Shown: positions 17,497 to 26,472, counted from the stretch's first letter. The stretch is DNA of 64,000 nt from Paenibacillus sp. PCH8 (GCF_002968835.1 NZ_PKQK01000001.1:1488001-1552000), one strand, 5' to 3'. The notes: generated by a model not told the origin, from the sequence alone. Numbers and translations are program-made.

Positions 17497-17536
17497 AAAG
17501 GCGACCTCCATTTATAATAAAGGAGGGTCGCCTTTT
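17497..17536. terminator. Bidirectional terminator
   Basis: AAAGGCGACCTCC pairs with GGAGGGTCGCCTTT (one bulged G) around ATTTATAATAAA. It lies between the convergent esterase and VanZ genes, with T-rich sequence on the plus side. Confidence 0.85.
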
Positions 17537-17575
17537 CTTGCTTGCCTGTATCACAACGATCAGCGAGCATCTTAT

Positions 17576-18727
17576 TTATTTGCGAGAGGTATGTGTATGG
17601 GACACCTCATCAAAGTAGAAGGAACGTCTGCCTCCAGAGAAGAGCACAATCAAGACATGAATGAACAGAATCGCGTAGATGAGCATGGACAGAATGAACA
17701 TTCCCACAGATAACCACACGAGATAAGGTTGAAGTATGGCATCTTGGTTATTGGAAAAAGCATAGTCGTTAACGAGTTCAATAATCGTGAGTAGAAGCCA
17801 TGGAACATAGAGTGCAATGAATCTTTTGAACATGGATTCAGTGGTGGGTGAGCCTGTCTGACGATCTACATATCGGAATCGCAAGATGGCCGAACCTGCC
17901 GTTGTTCCCGTTCGTACCCAAGGAATAAAGAACAGTACGATGACCATCGCTATGGATATATTCAATATGGTCTGAATGGCATCAGAAGCTGTGAAGATCG
18001 AGATCACATTGGAGATAAACACAACGGCAATTCCGTCAATCATCAGCGCAAGTAGCTGAGGTACGGGATACACGCGGTTATGTTCCTTCATCTGTTCGCT
18101 CTTCGCCTGGATGCTTGCGCGAGATGGGAACAATGCCAGCAGGATTGGGGCAGCAAAGAATCCGATGACTGCGCCTGAAGTGTTCGCTAATAGATCATCC
18201 ACATCGAACAGGCGGTAAGGACAGGCGTAGTAACCGTAGAGTCCGGTGAGCTGCGTCAGTTCAAAAAATAAGGAAAGCCCAAATCCGCCAAACAGGGCAT
18301 AGGTCCAGCAGGATCTCTTTTGGAAGAAATACCGGATGTATACCCCCAGTGGCATGATTAGCAGAATGTTGAACATAACTTGTAAAAAAGCTCTGCCCTG
18401 TATCATGCCAAGATAAGTGGATGGTTGCGACCATACAACGGGTGTTTCCTTCATGATGTCTTTGACAAAAGTGAACGGAACCAGATTGTAATAGATCGTA
18501 TCAGCCGCTTGCTGTGCGCAGGTATCTCGGGTTGTCGGGAGCGGCAGAATAACGAGGCAGTAGGCTGCCAGAATGTAAAAAATAAACGAAAAACTTACAA
18601 AAAAACGAGACCAGCTAAAGAAGCTGTCTTTACGATAGCCATAGATCAGCCACGGAATTAGTAGAAACATGGATGCAATGACGAATACAGCGAAAGCCGC
18701 TTGCACGGGGAAAACATATGAAGACAT
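17576..18727 (-). CDS. VanZ-family membrane protein with C-terminal RDD domain
   Basis: 383 aa, start behind AAAAGGAGG. The N-terminal half is VanZ-like: several membrane helices, YYNLVPFTFVKDI, FNILLIMPLGVYIRYFF, FFELTQLTGLYGYYACPYRLFDVDDLLANTSGAVIG. The C-terminal half (about 215-370) is an RDD-type domain (LLALMIDGIAVVFISNVI, later RFRYVDRQTG). VanZ relatives are linked to teicoplanin tolerance in enterococci, but most chromosomal copies have no known role. This two-domain fusion is common in Firmicutes. Monocistronic. Confidence 0.88.
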   Translation of the reverse strand: MSSYVFPVQAAFAVFVIASMFLLIPWLIYGYRKDSFFSWSRFFVSFSFIFYILAAYCLVILPLPTTRDTCAQQAADTIYYNLVPFTFVKDIMKETPVVWSQPSTYLGMIQGRAFLQVMFNILLIMPLGVYIRYFFQKRSCWTYALFGGFGLSLFFELTQLTGLYGYYACPYRLFDVDDLLANTSGAVIGFFAAPILLALFPSRASIQAKSEQMKEHNRVYPVPQLLALMIDGIAVVFISNVISIFTASDAIQTILNISIAMVIVLFFIPWVRTGTTAGSAILRFRYVDRQTGSPTTESMFKRFIALYVPWLLLTIIELVNDYAFSNNQDAILQPYLVWLSVGMFILSMLIYAILFIHVLIVLFSGGRRSFYFDEVSHTHTSRK

Positions 18728-18987
18728 TAGCCGAACCTCCTTTTACAAGAATAGGGTGAGATTTGATATATATGGCCCCGTAGGTGGGACACGATTCTCG
18801 GAGATATGGGTATGACAGAGTCTTGCCTAATACTTAGATTATAAAGGGTTCGGTTTAAAGTAAGGGATGGATGAACCTTAAATTTGGTTTAAATTCATGC
18901 ATTCAAATGTTCTCCCGGGTGGAAGATCGAGACGTAATCCCGTATACTTGCGAGGAAGCCACGATAAGAATGGAGAGTTTAATACAT

Positions 18988-19329
18988 ATGTCTAATTTGC
19001 CTAACTGCCCCAAATGTAATTCAGAGTATACGTACGAGGACGGTAGTCTGTTGGTCTGCCCGGAGTGTGCGCATGAATGGTCCCCTGAGGCGGATAATGA
19101 AAACAGTGAAGAAAGCAAAGTCATTCGCGATGCCAACGGAAATGTTCTAAGTGACGGCGACACGGTTACCGTGATTAAGGATCTGAAGGTCAAAGGTAGC
19201 TCGCTCGTGGTCAAACAGGGAACCAAGGTGAAGAATATCCGTCTGATCGACGGAGATCATGATATTGATTGCAAGATCGATAGTCTGGGTGCGATGAAGT
19301 TGAAGTCCGAATTTGTGAAAAAAATCTAA
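18988..19329 (+). CDS. phnA: PhnA/YjdM-type zinc-ribbon protein
   Basis: 113 aa from the ATG at 18988, with TGGAGAG upstream; in-frame upstream ATGs (18970 and earlier) lack better sites. The N-terminus [30 protein letters not shown] is a four-cysteine zinc ribbon, and the rest ([40 protein letters not shown]) is the PhnA SH3-like domain. Despite the name, most homologues are not tied to phosphonate breakdown and their role is unknown. A stem-loop terminator follows. Confidence 0.93.
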   Translation: MSNLPNCPKCNSEYTYEDGSLLVCPECAHEWSPEADNENSEESKVIRDANGNVLSDGDTVTVIKDLKVKGSSLVVKQGTKVKNIRLIDGDHDIDCKIDSLGAMKLKSEFVKKI

Positions 19330-19371
19330 AATATGAATTTGGCTGGCTCTAACCGCCTCTGCATGATGAAG

Positions 19372-19416
19372 TAACGTTCAGTTCCGCATTCGACGGGAAT
19401 TGGACGTTATTTTTCG
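19372..19416 (+). terminator. Terminator after phnA
   Basis: TAACGTTCAGTTCC pairs, with wobbles, with GGAATTGGACGTTA around a short loop, followed by TTTTTCG. Confidence 0.75.
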
Positions 19417-19530
19417 TTTGACAGGAAATATTTAGTAGATTTATACTAATTGGAATTTAACCTCGTATAATCAGGAAGAAATCAGCAGATTCTGTGTCCT
19501 ACATTTGAGCTAAAGGCAGGTGTCAGAGAG

Positions 19531-20343
19531 ATGAAGAGAGATCACATTATTAAATACTATTCCGGGTTTGATGAGTGGGGGAGACTGGAACGTGAACCGA
19601 TTGAGTTTATCATTAACATGCACTACATCCGAGAGTATCTACCCCCTACCGGTTGTATTCTGGATAACGGAGCTGGACCGGGGAAATATGCCATGGAGCT
19701 TGCGAGGCTGGGGTTCCAGGTTACGTTGTCTGATCTGACACCTTCCTCTGTAGATATTGCACGGCAAAAGGCTGAAGAGTTCGGGCTGACGTCACAATTC
19801 GAGGGGTTCCATGTGTTGGACGCTACTTCGCTCAAGGGTATCCCCGATGAGACGTATGATGCATCCCTTATGCTGGGGCCGTTGTATCATCTGCAGGCCA
19901 AAGAGGAACGAGAGGCAGCTGTAAGAGAGTTGTATCGTGTGACCAAGCCAGGTGGCGTAGTGTTTGTAGCGATGCAGAGCCGGATGCGTATGAGCATTAA
20001 CTCATTGCAGTCTCCGCAGCAGTGGAAGCCTAATGACTCTATGGAAGCAATTCGTTCGTTTGTGGAAAAGGGGACATTCGATCATCAGGATCAGGGACGT
20101 TTTACGGGAGCTTATTATTTCAATATTCATGACGTTGCCCCCTTCATGGAGCAACATGGCTTCGAGACGGCAGAACTTATCGGTTCATCCAGCCTCAGAG
20201 TCATGCTCACGGAGGAACAGCAGCAATATTGGAAGAATCGTGCCGAGTATGATGAATTGATTCGATATATGATTGAAGCCGCCAAAGACCCCTCCATCTT
20301 GGGAGTCTCGTCTCACCTGTTGTACATTGGGAGGAAGAAATAG
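19531..20343 (+). CDS. Class I SAM-dependent methyltransferase
   Basis: 270 aa. Motif I is ILDNGAGPGKYAMELARLG near residue 45, motif II VTLSDLTPSSVDIARQKA near 67, the acidic post-motif VLDATSLKGIPDETYDASLMLGPLYHL near 95-118, and VTKPGGVVFVAM near 140. This is a complete Rossmann methyltransferase of the Methyltransf_11/25 type with a longer C-terminal cap. The DNGAGPG variant of motif I is typical of a Paenibacillus/Bacillus group of uncharacterised enzymes. The ribosome site is weak (GTCAGAGAG). Substrate unknown. Confidence 0.88.
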   Translation: MKRDHIIKYYSGFDEWGRLEREPIEFIINMHYIREYLPPTGCILDNGAGPGKYAMELARLGFQVTLSDLTPSSVDIARQKAEEFGLTSQFEGFHVLDATSLKGIPDETYDASLMLGPLYHLQAKEEREAAVRELYRVTKPGGVVFVAMQSRMRMSINSLQSPQQWKPNDSMEAIRSFVEKGTFDHQDQGRFTGAYYFNIHDVAPFMEQHGFETAELIGSSSLRVMLTEEQQQYWKNRAEYDELIRYMIEAAKDPSILGVSSHLLYIGRKK

Positions 20344-20401
20344 GAAATAAGTTCGAGAAAAAGCTAGCAAAAGATCGATATGTTGGAATAAGAGGTCTTC
20401 G

Positions 20402-20539
20402 ATGAAAATTTCAGAAATTCATGGTCTGCCTTTCATAAGCCTGCAAATGAAGTTTAGAGGAGAAAGTCTGAATTCAGAAAAACTCCTGCTCGATACGGGT
20501 TCCGTTAGTACATTGTTAAAGGGATTTTGGGTAGTATAG
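20402..20539 (+). pseudogene. Truncated retropepsin-like aspartic protease fragment
   Basis: A 45-codon frame MKISEIHGLPFISLQMKFRG... contains LLLDTGSVSTLLK, the DTGS catalytic motif of small retropepsin-like proteases, then ends after KGFWVV. Intact members run to about 130 residues, so most of the fold is missing, including the flap and the C-terminal half. AGGTC upstream is a weak site. A good terminator follows 30 nt later, showing that the 3' end of the locus survived. Confidence 0.7.
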
Positions 20540-20568
20540 ACAAACCATAAAGTTAGACAAAATAAGAA

Positions 20569-20604
20569 AAGTGCCCTCTGGAAACAGAGGGTACTTGTGT
20601 TTTT
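20569..20604 (+). terminator. Rho-independent terminator
   Basis: AAGTGCCCTCTG / CAGAGGGTACTT stem with GAAA tetraloop, then GTGTTTTT. It probably belonged to the decayed protease gene or ends the methyltransferase transcript. Confidence 0.9.
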
Positions 20605-20703
20605 CGTCCAAATAGTTCAATATTAAGATATATAACAAAAGGTGATCTACTTACAATTGGTTAGATATACAACGGATCGCTTCATAACAGGGAGGAATAG
20701 ACA

Positions 20704-21765
20704 ATGGAAATCGGAATCAGTACATTTGTAGAGACAAATCCGGATGTAAATACAGGAGAATTAATTAGTCATGCACAGCGTATTCGTGATGTGGTAGAGG
20801 AGATCGTTCTGGCGGATCAAGTGGGACTGGATGTGTATGGCGTAGGTGAACATCACCGTGCTGATTATGCGGCTTCATCACCAGCTGTCATTCTGGCAGC
20901 AGCGGCTTCGCAGACCAAGAATATTCGTCTCACCAGTGCTGTAACGGTATTGTCATCGGATGATCCGGTACGGGTATTTCAGGATTTTGCCACACTGGAC
21001 GGCATTTCGAATGGGCGTGCAGAGATTATGGCAGGGCGGGGATCGTTTATCGAGTCTTTCCCTTTGTTCGGCTATGATCTGAACGACTACGATGAGTTAT
21101 TCGATGAGAAACTGGATCTTCTGCTGAAGCTGCGTGATTCGGAAAAAGTAACCTGGGAAGGCAAACACCGCCCTTCCTTTAACAATCTGGGCATCTATCC
21201 ACGTCCGGTACAAGAGAAGCTTCCGGTATGGATCGGCAGTGGCGGTAATCAGGAATCGGTTGTTCGCGCAGGACTGCTCGGTTTGCCACTAGTGCTGGCC
21301 ATTATTGGTGGTCGTCCGGTGCAATTCGCACCACTGGTGGAATTGTACAAAAAAGCAGCCGCTCATGCAGGACATGATGCATCCAAACTGACGGTAGCTT
21401 CTCACTCCCACGGCTTCATTGCCGATACAATGGACGAAGCGGTGGAGAAATTCTTCCCGCCAGCACAAGCGGTGATGAATCAGCTGGGCCGTGAACGTGG
21501 TTGGGGACATTATAGCCGTGCGACATTTGACGCGGCACGCAGCCTGGAAGGCGCACTGTATGTAGGAGATGTGGATACTGTAGCTCAGAAAATCATCTAT
21601 TTGCGCAAAGAAGTGGGCATCACCCGCTTCATGTTGCACACCCCGCTTGGCACCATGCCGCATAATGAGGTTATGAGAGCGATTGAGTTGCTCGGTAAAG
21701 AAGTCGCTCCAATCGTGCACAAGGAAATTGCACGTTGGGAAGCCGAGAACCAAGAGACACATTAA
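20704..21765 (+). CDS. LLM-class flavin-dependent oxidoreductase
   Basis: 353 aa behind GGGAGGAATAG. A luciferase-like TIM barrel: MEIGISTFVETNPD at the start, VGLDVYGVGEHHRADYAASSP near residue 45, AVTVLSSDDPVRVFQDFATLD near 80, GRAEIMAGRGSFIESFPLFG near 105, and LPVWIGSGGNQESVVRAG near 180. These match the LLM subgroup of putative FMN- or F420-using monooxygenases seen in many Firmicutes. Substrate unknown. Monocistronic, ended by a very strong terminator. Confidence 0.92.
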   Translation: MEIGISTFVETNPDVNTGELISHAQRIRDVVEEIVLADQVGLDVYGVGEHHRADYAASSPAVILAAAASQTKNIRLTSAVTVLSSDDPVRVFQDFATLDGISNGRAEIMAGRGSFIESFPLFGYDLNDYDELFDEKLDLLLKLRDSEKVTWEGKHRPSFNNLGIYPRPVQEKLPVWIGSGGNQESVVRAGLLGLPLVLAIIGGRPVQFAPLVELYKKAAAHAGHDASKLTVASHSHGFIADTMDEAVEKFFPPAQAVMNQLGRERGWGHYSRATFDAARSLEGALYVGDVDTVAQKIIYLRKEVGITRFMLHTPLGTMPHNEVMRAIELLGKEVAPIVHKEIARWEAENQETH

Positions 21766-21805
21766 TCCACTGAAGGTCGATACGGATATATAGAGTGAAC
21801 CAAAT

Positions 21806-21855
21806 AAAGGAGCAGGTCCTGAGCGTATAACGCCATGGGACCTGCTCCTTTTTCA
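21806..21855 (+). terminator. Strong rho-independent terminator
   Basis: AAAGGAGCAGGTCC / GGACCTGCTCCTTT with a 17-nt loop and a T-run. It separates the LLM gene from the convergent TetR gene. Confidence 0.93.
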
Positions 21856-21895
21856 TTTGTTTTCTAAAAGCTTCTATAAACTACAGATTCCATGC

Positions 21896-22555
21896 TTATC
21901 CATTCGCAGATGTGCCAACAAGGGAGAGCATCACCATGGACACCGTATGATCATAAAGGGTTTTGGCAGCTTCTTCGCTCTCAATATGACCTCCCAGGTA
22001 CAGATGGATGACACCGTGCAAAGGAGCCCAGATCAGCCGTACTGCAAGCAGGGGATCTTGTTCCTGAAGCATCCCCTGTTCAATCGCGATCTCCACCAGG
22101 CCAGAAACTTGTTTAAGTGCCGTTGCTGTTCCCTGCAAGGTCTCTGCGTCTGGTTTGAATTCGGAAAAAGAACCTCCGAACATCAGCTGATAGAAGCTGG
22201 ATTGAGAAATGCCGAAGTCCCAATAAACATGGGCCAGATCGCGAAAATAGTGTTCGAACGATGCCTGACGGGGCAAGTTTTCGAAATTTTGCGACAGGAG
22301 GGAGCATCCCTCCAGATACAAGTGTTTGGCTAACCCTTCTTTCTTGCCGAAGAGGTTATATATGATTTTGGTGGAGCACTCCATGCGTTCAGCAACACGG
22401 CGTACGGTGACAGCTTCAGGTCCATGTTCTTGAAGTAAGGCAGCAGCAGCATGCACTATATTTTGGCGCAAATTCTCGGAGTGCTGGAGTCTGGTTTCCT
22501 GAAAGGTCGTGACCGCGTGAGCGGATTCGGAGGAACCTGAATTTTGATCTTTCAT
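21896..22555 (-). CDS. TetR-family regulator
   Basis: 219 aa. An N-terminal extension of about 25 residues precedes the TetR helix-turn-helix: NIVHAAAALLQEHGPEAVTVRRVAERMECSTKIIYNLFGKKEGLAKHLY. The C-terminal ligand domain has WAPLHGVIHLYLGG, the WHG-type signature found in one TetR subgroup. It is divergent from the SDR gene, and two tandem palindromes lie between them, so it most likely represses that gene and perhaps itself. Effector unknown. Confidence 0.9.
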   Translation of the reverse strand: MKDQNSGSSESAHAVTTFQETRLQHSENLRQNIVHAAAALLQEHGPEAVTVRRVAERMECSTKIIYNLFGKKEGLAKHLYLEGCSLLSQNFENLPRQASFEHYFRDLAHVYWDFGISQSSFYQLMFGGSFSEFKPDAETLQGTATALKQVSGLVEIAIEQGMLQEQDPLLAVRLIWAPLHGVIHLYLGGHIESEEAAKTLYDHTVSMVMLSLVGTSANG

Positions 22556-22662
22556 CTATTTCATCCTCATAACATTATTGTTGTTTCACTGAACCGGAGT
22601 TTCTTTTTCTTATGGTCATTCTACTGTTTTACGCCAGGCAACGTCAATTTAACAAATATAAT

Positions 22663-22691
22663 TTGACATAAGAATGGAATGAGGTTACGAT
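22663..22691 (+). promoter_or_regulatory. Promoter of the SDR gene
   Basis: Consensus TTGACA (22663-22668), 17-bp spacer, TACGAT (22686-22691). Two tandem operators lie just downstream, covering the expected transcription start. Confidence 0.7.
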
Positions 22692-22700
22692 GATTTCATT

Positions 22701-22735
22701 AGGAAACAACGTTTCTATTAGAAAACAATTGTTCT
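22701..22735. promoter_or_regulatory. Two tandem TetR-type operators
   Basis: AGGAAACAACGTTTCT (22701-22716) and AGAAAACAATTGTTCT (22720-22735) are each near-palindromic and alike, 19 bp start to start. Both lie after the SDR -10 box, where bound repressor would block transcription. Confidence 0.6.
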
Positions 22736-22762
22736 AACTATGCATAAAAGGGTGGATGAGAG

Positions 22763-23578
22763 ATGAAAAAGATTCAACATCAATGGGTACTTATTACAGG
22801 TGCATCTTCAGGTATCGGGGAGATTTTTGCATTGGAAATGGCATCGAAGGGCAACCATGTGGTACTTGTCGCCAGATCAGAGTCCAGATTAAATCAGCTG
22901 GCAGAACGAATTGAACGTACGTACCAAGTGAAGACTGAGGTAATTGTATCGGATTTATCCCACGCAGATGCACCACGAAACGTATATGAGGAGTGCCAGA
23001 ATCGGGGGATACAGATCGATATACTGATTAATAATGCTGGATTCGCTACCCACGGAATGTTTGAGCAAGTGGACGGCTCCCGGCAGCAGGATGAGATCAT
23101 GTTGAATGTGTTGGCTCTAACCAATATGACTCATCTTTTCTTGCCAGGCATGTTACAGAAGAAGAAGGGTACTGTCATTAATGTTGCTTCAACAGCAGCC
23201 TTCCAACCTGATCCGTATATGGCCGTGTATGGAGCGACCAAGGCATATGTACTTTCTTTTACAGAAGCATTGTATGAAGAAAACAGGAAGCGGGGCGTAC
23301 AGTTCCTGGCTCTATGTCCAGGCTCAACCCAGACCTCATTCTTTGATGTAGTGGGTGCCGATGAAGCCTCCGTGGGCAAACGTGATACGCCCGAGCATGT
23401 TGTGGAAGTAGCGATGAAGGCACTCGAATCAGGCAAACCTTATGCTGTGCCAGGGGCACGAAATTACTGGACAGCACAATTCTCCCGCCTTATGCCACGT
23501 AAACAAATGTTACGAATCGTAGGTGGCATGCTTCGTCCACGTCCCAAGGGTGGTAAAGCAGAAAAGGTACAAGCCTGA
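22763..23578 (+). CDS. Short-chain dehydrogenase/reductase
   Basis: 271 aa. A classical SDR: cofactor motif TGASSGIG near residue 13, NNAG near 91, catalytic Ser in VINVASTAAF near 140 and YGATK (Tyr/Lys) near 155, then LCPGSTQTSFF. The tail is basic and ends in a PRPKGGKAEK stretch. It resembles the DltE/YqjQ-like group of SDRs of unknown substrate. It is under an apparent consensus promoter with tandem TetR operators. Confidence 0.92.
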   Translation: MKKIQHQWVLITGASSGIGEIFALEMASKGNHVVLVARSESRLNQLAERIERTYQVKTEVIVSDLSHADAPRNVYEECQNRGIQIDILINNAGFATHGMFEQVDGSRQQDEIMLNVLALTNMTHLFLPGMLQKKKGTVINVASTAAFQPDPYMAVYGATKAYVLSFTEALYEENRKRGVQFLALCPGSTQTSFFDVVGADEASVGKRDTPEHVVEVAMKALESGKPYAVPGARNYWTAQFSRLMPRKQMLRIVGGMLRPRPKGGKAEKVQA

Positions 23579-23600
23579 GTCATGCTTTGTGATAAGAGCT

Positions 23601-24908
23601 TTAGGCTAGAATGCCTTTGGAACGAGCTTCCTTTATCCAGTCTGGAAATTCACTAAGAAGTCGATCATACAATTCTTCATCGCTGATCTTGGAGATGTCG
23701 TCCAGTGCAAAAAAGTCAGCGTTATCGATGAAACGTCCCGTCATATCATCAAGTTTCTCCAGAATACCGTAATTGGCCTGTCCCAAACCAACAAATTGCC
23801 AGAACAGATTTTGGTATGAACTTTCGGTAATAAGCCGCATGATTTTCCCTTTTTGACTGACACCGCCATCACTAAAAAAGATAATATACGTTGGAATATT
23901 CACATTGGGTTCCTCGATCGTATATTTGCGAATGACATCCTGCATCACAGGAGGTTCGTTGTTGGTACCGCCTTTGCTCCCCAAAGTGTATGTGCGTTCA
24001 ATGTAATTCTCGAATTCCTGGGCTGTGACGCTGGGCGCACGCAAGAAGTCTTTGGCGAAGAACCATACGTCCAACTCCCCATTATCATCAAACGCTGATG
24101 CAATCGCCAGTATGCGTTCGAAGGCTTCTTGCACGATACCTTTGCGATACAGATGGTACATGGAGCCAGATGCGTCAAATACGACAGCAACACGCGCCTG
24201 TATAGGTTCGATTTTCTTCTTCTGCAGGGACAGAGTTACTTTACGCTTGAGAAGATCGATCTTGGTCAGGTTCAGTGGTGGATGATTAATGTTCGGCGCA
24301 GTAACCGGTGCGGGTGCTTCTGGAGAGGCCGCTGCAACTTCTGCATATGCAGTGAGAAGGACCTGTTCAGCCTCGGAGGTGTCGTTGCTCTCAATCTCAA
24401 CACCGAATGACTCTGCCAGTGGCTGCAGTCCACCAAAGAAACCTCTTCCGATGGCACGGACTTTGAATCCGTCACGGTACTTATAGATTTCAATGAAAAT
24501 AAGTGCGGTTTCCGCAGTGACTTGAGCAATCTCAAAGACAATCTGCTGAGAACCCGCTTGTACAATGGCCTGACATGTCTGAACATCGGCGAATGTACCT
24601 CCGATATCAATCGAAGCCGTGAACACACATTTTTCCACAGGGGCTTGCCGTAATTTATTCGTATCAAGTACAAAGGAAGATTTCAGTTCCTCCGTCTGTT
24701 GCAAAAGTACACTGTGATGGGGATCTACCTTCTGATTATAGAATATAAAATAGTCGTCAGATGGGACGTTTCCCTCTTCATTCACCATAAAACAGCTAAC
24801 ATCCAAGGGAGAAGGAGATGATGTACACTGAATGGTTACCTGAAGTTGAGCAGATTCGTTGATACCGATATTCTGGCCTGTGTTCAAAAAGATGATGGGG
24901 TCTGTCAT
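23601..24908 (-). CDS. TerD-like plus von Willebrand A domain protein (TerF-like)
   Basis: The start at 24908 (MTDPIIFLNTGQNIGI) is chosen by fit to the TerD N-terminus; an upstream in-frame start at 24989 adds a stretch unlike the family. About 435 aa. Residues 1-180 are a TerD calcium-binding stress domain (FIFYNQKVDPHHSV, FTASIDIGGTFADVQ, ALIFIEIYKYRDGFKVRAIGRGF). An Ala/Pro linker follows, then a vWA domain with a MIDAS motif (VVFDASGSM, GGTNNEP, FFSDGG). TerD-vWA fusions occur in tellurite and general stress loci. Here no other ter gene is adjacent, which is unusual. Confidence 0.88.
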   Translation of the reverse strand: MTDPIIFLNTGQNIGINESAQLQVTIQCTSSPSPLDVSCFMVNEEGNVPSDDYFIFYNQKVDPHHSVLLQQTEELKSSFVLDTNKLRQAPVEKCVFTASIDIGGTFADVQTCQAIVQAGSQQIVFEIAQVTAETALIFIEIYKYRDGFKVRAIGRGFFGGLQPLAESFGVEIESNDTSEAEQVLLTAYAEVAAASPEAPAPVTAPNINHPPLNLTKIDLLKRKVTLSLQKKKIEPIQARVAVVFDASGSMYHLYRKGIVQEAFERILAIASAFDDNGELDVWFFAKDFLRAPSVTAQEFENYIERTYTLGSKGGTNNEPPVMQDVIRKYTIEEPNVNIPTYIIFFSDGGVSQKGKIMRLITESSYQNLFWQFVGLGQANYGILEKLDDMTGRFIDNADFFALDDISKISDEELYDRLLSEFPDWIKEARSKGILA

Positions 24909-25084
24909 AATTTCGATGTGCCTCGTTTCTCCAATGATATTGTTGGATATGAACAGTAACAAGACAGATTCTGATACAAATGTTTCCATAAGTCAATGGA
25001 TACCTCGTTGACCCATAATTGCACTGCTTGTTTAGCTTTCTAAATAGTAAATGCTCGTATAACCCAATATTCTCATCCCTGCTC

Positions 25085-25549
25085 CTACGCCTTCTCAGAC
25101 TCATACGTTTCCCGATGTTCTTTCTTCATCTTCACATAGTCCAGATCAGTCTTGGCGATCTCCCATTGGGCTTTGAATATGGCTGCCGCTTCAGCTTTGA
25201 CCTGATCATTCTGATAGGGCAGGATGGAACCATCCTCTTTCGAATATTTGCCTCCACCTTTGTGGTTCGTATAACGTCTCGCCCGCGTGTATCCCATCTG
25301 AAGAAACTTGCGAGCCATATCCATTCCGACGAAATCCTCTTTTTTCTTATACGCCAAAAACAACTCATAGATCTTCTCCGATGACTCCGTCGCAATATCA
25401 GGTGTTTTGAAGCGCCAGTGCGGCAGAATCTCGCTTTTGTACGGCTCTACCATCAGAACCCCCTGCTCTCCCCGACCTACGGTATATAACTCAGGATGCT
25501 TACGTAGATCAAGCTCTTCATATTTGAGGCTGTAATCAAATTTCTTCAT
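25085..25549 (-). CDS. DUF4385-type protein
   Basis: 154 aa from the ATG at 25549, which has AAGGAGG nine bases upstream; the longer frame to 25609 has no site. The N-terminus MKKFDYSLKYEELDLRKHPE is followed by YTVGRGEQGVLMVEPYKSEILPHWRFKTP and ARKFLQMGYTRARRYTNHKGG, which I recognise as the DUF4385 family. It is small, soluble and rich in Lys and aromatic residues. Function unknown. It lies head to tail with the TerD-vWA gene on the same strand, about 180 bp upstream of it. Confidence 0.82.
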   Translation of the reverse strand: MKKFDYSLKYEELDLRKHPELYTVGRGEQGVLMVEPYKSEILPHWRFKTPDIATESSEKIYELFLAYKKKEDFVGMDMARKFLQMGYTRARRYTNHKGGGKYSKEDGSILPYQNDQVKAEAAAIFKAQWEIAKTDLDYVKMKKEHRETYESEKA

Positions 25550-25658
25550 CCATGTGGTCCTCCTTGAAAAGGGTAATAGTATGTTTTTACCCCGATTCTG
25601 AACCAACATGCATGGTTAATGAGGAAAATAGAAGGAATTACACTGGAGGGATCACGGT

Positions 25659-26126
25659 ATGGGAATGTCCGGCAGATATCTTGTGGTAACCGATGAGTTG
25701 ATTGAGTCCATCAAGTCAGGTGAGGTCAGTGTGCATGATTGTCCGGTCGATCTGGATATCGATAAAATGTGGCAGATATTGCAGTTCACGCTAAACGGTA
25801 ACCTGGTACAAGGAACACCACCTCTGGGTTATGTCGTGCCTTTGGCTGGTGACCAGTACGTGGGGAACTATTCGGATATGGACTTGTTTCTCCTTAGCAA
25901 CGAGCAGGTACTGGAGGCATATATGGCGCTGGAACAGCTTACAACTGAAGAATTGAAGGCGTGGTATAGTCTGGATCAAATGATTGCTGAAGGCATCTAT
26001 CCTGTCATGGAGGGTTGGGATGCAGAGGAGACTTGGCAGGAGATCATTCAGACCATGGATGATGTACAAGCTCTCTTTCAGACAACGGCTGCAAGCGGCA
26101 ACGGTATCGTCTTCTATGTGTTCTAA
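25659..26126 (+). CDS. DUF1877 (YfbM-like) family protein
   Basis: 155 aa behind GGAGGGATCAC. The sequence MGMSGRYLVVTDELIESIKSGE, then LDIDKMWQILQFTLNGN and GWDAEETWQEII matches the DUF1877/YfbM family of small cytoplasmic proteins with a helical alpha/beta fold. Function unknown. It is divergent from the DUF4385 gene. Confidence 0.85.
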   Translation: MGMSGRYLVVTDELIESIKSGEVSVHDCPVDLDIDKMWQILQFTLNGNLVQGTPPLGYVVPLAGDQYVGNYSDMDLFLLSNEQVLEAYMALEQLTTEELKAWYSLDQMIAEGIYPVMEGWDAEETWQEIIQTMDDVQALFQTTAASGNGIVFYVF

Positions 26127-26236
26127 GTGAGCATTGGGCAGTACCCTAAGTTTGAACTACACCTAATCGGGTTATGGATAGACACAGGGCATCCGCCTGG
26201 ATGACAAGATAAACGGGTAGAAGAGAGGGAATAGAT

Positions 26237-26365
26237 ATGACAAAGGATCAGAACGAAGAGAACAAAGCGATTCAAGAGGACGAGCCGGATCCATTCGAGA
26301 CTCCCGTAACTGCGGAAGATGAAGCGCCTGATGAGGAACTTGCAGAAGATCAGGAGCGAGAATAA
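26237..26365 (+). CDS. Small highly acidic 42-aa protein
   Basis: ATG with AGAGGGA upstream. The product MTKDQNEENKAIQEDE... has about seventeen Asp/Glu in 42 residues, no hydrophobic segment and no cysteine, so it is probably disordered and soluble. It is followed by a terminator at 26433. It has no recognised family, but the ribosome site, composition and terminator support a real gene. Confidence 0.6.
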   Translation: MTKDQNEENKAIQEDEPDPFETPVTAEDEAPDEELAEDQERE

Positions 26366-26432
26366 CTCCCAACTTTGCATAATGAAGCAGGATCTTTTAT
26401 CGAAACTTACGATATGCTGAAATATAGATAGA

Positions 26433-26472
26433 CCAGAGGTCGGACATGTTCCGGCCTTTTGGTTTATTTTTT
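26433..26472 (+). terminator. Rho-independent terminator
   Basis: CCAGAGGTCGGA / TCCGGCCTTTTGG with wobble pairs, then TTTATTTTTT. It ends the DUF1877/acidic-protein transcript. Confidence 0.8.

Noticed and set aside
21857..22333. Plus-strand 158-codon frame opposite the TetR gene
   Set aside because: Antisense shadow; the TetR protein on the minus strand has clear domain structure.
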